Source of the DNA: Streptomyces rubellomurinus
GTDB taxonomy: Bacteria; Actinomycetota; Actinomycetes; Streptomycetales; Streptomycetaceae
Length of the DNA: 64,000 bases
Reading direction: 5' to 3'
Assembly (NCBI RefSeq): GCF_000961885.1
Contig: NZ_JZKH01000044.1
Coordinates: 1-64,000, forward strand
The position numbers and the translations under genes were made by a program. Position 1 is the stretch's first letter; each line of letters starts with the position of its first letter. Under the pieces are notes generated by a model that was given only the letters and a program-made list of their open reading frames with translations, did no database searches and was not told where the DNA came from. This document shows, one piece after another, positions 62,280 to 64,000 of the stretch.

Positions 62280-62774
62280 TTTCCGGTTCACCCGGCGTGC
62301 GGGGTTGGCCGGAAACAGTCGTTGGCACGGCCGGAACTGTGACGTGCCGGGCGCCGGCGGTGCTGCTCCCTACCCGGCGGTACGGGCGCCAAGACCGGTT
62401 GCTGGTCAGCGACTTCCGGTGGTGATCGAACTTTCCGGGTGGCATGAAAACCGTGTTCAGGCTTGGTCATGCCGTAACACAACTGACGACCAGTCGCCCA
62501 TACGGTTTCGGTAATGAATCGGCCAATCAGTGGCATGCATCTGTCATTAACGAGTCGTTTGCTGCCACGATTCCTCCGGCTGCAGACGAGGGGGCCCCAC
62601 CCCCCGGTGCAGCAGGACCAGTCCAGGTGCAGCGCGTCCCTGCAACGACTAGTGAGCACCGACGACCGCACCCCCGCCGCACACCGCGGGCGGGGGCCCC
62701 CACTGCGCCGCAACCCTGCGGCCCAGGTTCTCTCCACCGGGTGCGAACCGGCACCGGTCGGAAAAGGAGTCCGC
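62280..62774 (+). promoter_or_regulatory. 495-bp upstream region of the M4 protease gene
   Basis: No gene is convincing. GGCATGA at 62441-62447 and TCATGCC at 62467-62473 form a 7-bp inverted repeat with a 19-nt gap, and TGGCATG recurs near 62530. An AT-richer stretch at 62505-62565 (CGGTAATGAATCGGCCAATC, CATTAACGAG) probably contains the promoter. AAAAGGAG at 62762-62769 is the ribosome-binding site. Confidence 0.45.
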
Positions 62775-64000
62775 ATGTCACGTTCCGCTCACGTCCGGAA
62801 GGCGGCGGTCGTCATGGCCGCCACCACCGCGCTGCTGGTCACCGGCATACCCGTCATCGCGCAGGCCGCCACGCCCGACGCGCCGACCGCCGTCGCCGCC
62901 CAGCAGTCCTCCCGGGCCGCGCTGATCGCCTCCGCGAACCAGCAGTCCGCCTCCTTCGCCCAGGCCCTCGGCCTCAGCGGCCAGGAGAAGCTGGTCACCA
63001 AGGACGTCGTCCAGGACGCCAACGGTGCCCGCCACCTGCGCTACGAGCGCACCTACGCCGGACTCCCGGTCCTCGGCGGCGACCTGATCGTCCACCAGGA
63101 CGCCGCGGGCGCCACCAAGAGCGTGACCAAGGCCAGCCAGGCCAACCTCGCGGGCGTCGACACCGCCCCCGCGCTGGCCGCGCCGAAGGCCCAGGAGGCC
63201 GCGCTGGCCGCCGAGCAGGGCACCGTCGAGACCGCCCCGCGCCTGGTCGTCTGGGCCGCCGGCGACACCCCGAAGCTCGCGTACGAGACCGTCGTCAACG
63301 GCAAGGAGTCGGACGGCACCCCGAGCAAGCTGCACGTCGTCACCGACGCCAAGACCGGCGAGGTGCTGAGCAAGGCGGACGGCATCAAGCGCGGCTCCGG
63401 CACCGGTGTGTTCGTCGGCAACGTGCCGCTGACCACCACCCAGAGCGGCGGGCAGTACCAGCTCAAGGACACCACCCGCGGCGGCCAGTACACCACGGAC
63501 ATGAAGAACGGGACGTCCGGCAACGGCACCCTGTTCACCAAGTCCACCGACACCTGGGGCAACGGCCAGGCCAGCAACCGCGAGTCGGCCGCCGTCGACG
63601 CCGAGTACGGCGCCGCCGTCACCTGGGACTTCTACAAGAACACCTTCGGCCGCAGCGGCATCAAGAACGACGGCGTCGGCGCCATGAGCCGGGTGCACTA
63701 CGACACCGGCTACGTCAACGCCTTCTGGGACGACGGCTGCTTCTGCATGACCTACGGCGACGGCTCCGGCGACACCCACCCGCTCACCGAACTCGACGTC
63801 TCCGGCCACGAGATGACCCACGGCGTCACCTCGGCCACCGCCAACCTGAACTACTCGGGCGAGTCCGGCGGCCTCAACGAGGCCACCTCGGACATCATGG
63901 GCACGATGGTCGAGTTCTACGCGAACCTGCCCGCCGACAACCCGGACTACCTCATCGGCGAGCTCATCGACATCAACGGCAACGGCACGCCGCTGCGCTA
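62775..64000 (+). CDS. secreted M4 metallopeptidase (thermolysin-like), incomplete
   Basis: Reads 408 codons to the window end without a stop. Signal peptide 1-32 (VVMAATTALLVTGIPVIAQA). An N-terminal FTP/PepSY propeptide follows (about 50-215; RHLRYERTYAGLPVLGGDL). The mature metalloprotease starts near residue 215. The zinc motif is HEMTHG (about 344-349) and the third ligand Glu is in GGLNEATSDIMGT (about 365-377). The missing C-terminal third should hold the Asn-rich substrate helix and often a P-domain. It is a secreted neutral protease; the prodomain acts as inhibitor and folding aid. ATG at 62775 with AAAAGGAG. Confidence 0.93.
   Translation, partial: MSRSAHVRKAAVVMAATTALLVTGIPVIAQAATPDAPTAVAAQQSSRAALIASANQQSASFAQALGLSGQEKLVTKDVVQDANGARHLRYERTYAGLPVLGGDLIVHQDAAGATKSVTKASQANLAGVDTAPALAAPKAQEAALAAEQGTVETAPRLVVWAAGDTPKLAYETVVNGKESDGTPSKLHVVTDAKTGEVLSKADGIKRGSGTGVFVGNVPLTTTQSGGQYQLKDTTRGGQYTTDMKNGTSGNGTLFTKSTDTWGNGQASNRESAAVDAEYGAAVTWDFYKNTFGRSGIKNDGVGAMSRVHYDTGYVNAFWDDGCFCMTYGDGSGDTHPLTELDVSGHEMTHGVTSATANLNYSGESGGLNEATSDIMGTMVEFYANLPADNPDYLIGELIDINGNGTPLR

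Overview
The window is very GC-rich actinobacterial DNA, almost certainly from Streptomycetaceae (Streptomyces or Kitasatospora). Codons have a strong third-position G/C bias, GTG starts are frequent, and several four-base stop/start overlaps occur. The core content is typically streptomycete: rnpB, an RNase H/phosphatase fusion, a GlnA2-type glutamine synthetase, nadE, glnE, panB, an AfsR-like regulator and a large secreted amylopullulanase.

Layout. Positions 1-340 hold a cluster of short inverted repeats around GGAAGTCG. Positions 362-7611 (minus strand) are a compact class IV-type lanthipeptide locus: a LanL lyase-kinase-cyclase, a prolyl-oligopeptidase-type LanP candidate, a 47-residue precursor that is easily missed, a 42-bp perfect palindrome, and an ABC exporter. 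Positions 8081-18109 are housekeeping and regulatory genes: Nif3-like, zinc ribbon, RNase H/phosphatase, YaaA, a Doc-type toxin-antitoxin pair, an RNB ribonuclease, an MFS pump, RNase P RNA and small regulators.

Positions about 18150-28202 are a Tn7-like transposon. It has four overlapping plus-strand genes (TnsA-, TnsB-, TnsC- and TniQ-like), then cargo of different character: a HEPN-like protein, a RES-domain protein, a membrane coiled-coil protein, a DUF4265 protein and two gene remnants. Both ends carry arrays of a 17-bp repeat (core TCTCAGCGAAG) in opposite orientation with mirrored 21/30-bp spacing, which look like transposase-binding sites. The element lies between a GbsR/MarR-like regulator and a PadR regulator.

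Positions 28275-46345 are chromosomal genes again: PadR, small membrane proteins, a degenerate prim-pol protein, methionine aminopeptidase, MFS exporters, an F420:NADPH oxidoreductase-type protein, an M50 protease, the AfsR-like regulator beside a DrrAB-like exporter, panB, an MFS/TetR pair and a membrane nuclease/phosphatase. Positions 46351-55355 combine nitrogen and cofactor metabolism (nadE, glnA2, glnE), with a secreted protein and an acyltransferase between. Positions 55413-64000 hold a PAP2-family membrane protein, a 1,837-residue alpha-amylase/pullulanase fusion and the first two thirds of a secreted M4 metalloprotease cut by the window end.

All functional calls rest on reading the sequence and remembered family motifs; no database search was possible.
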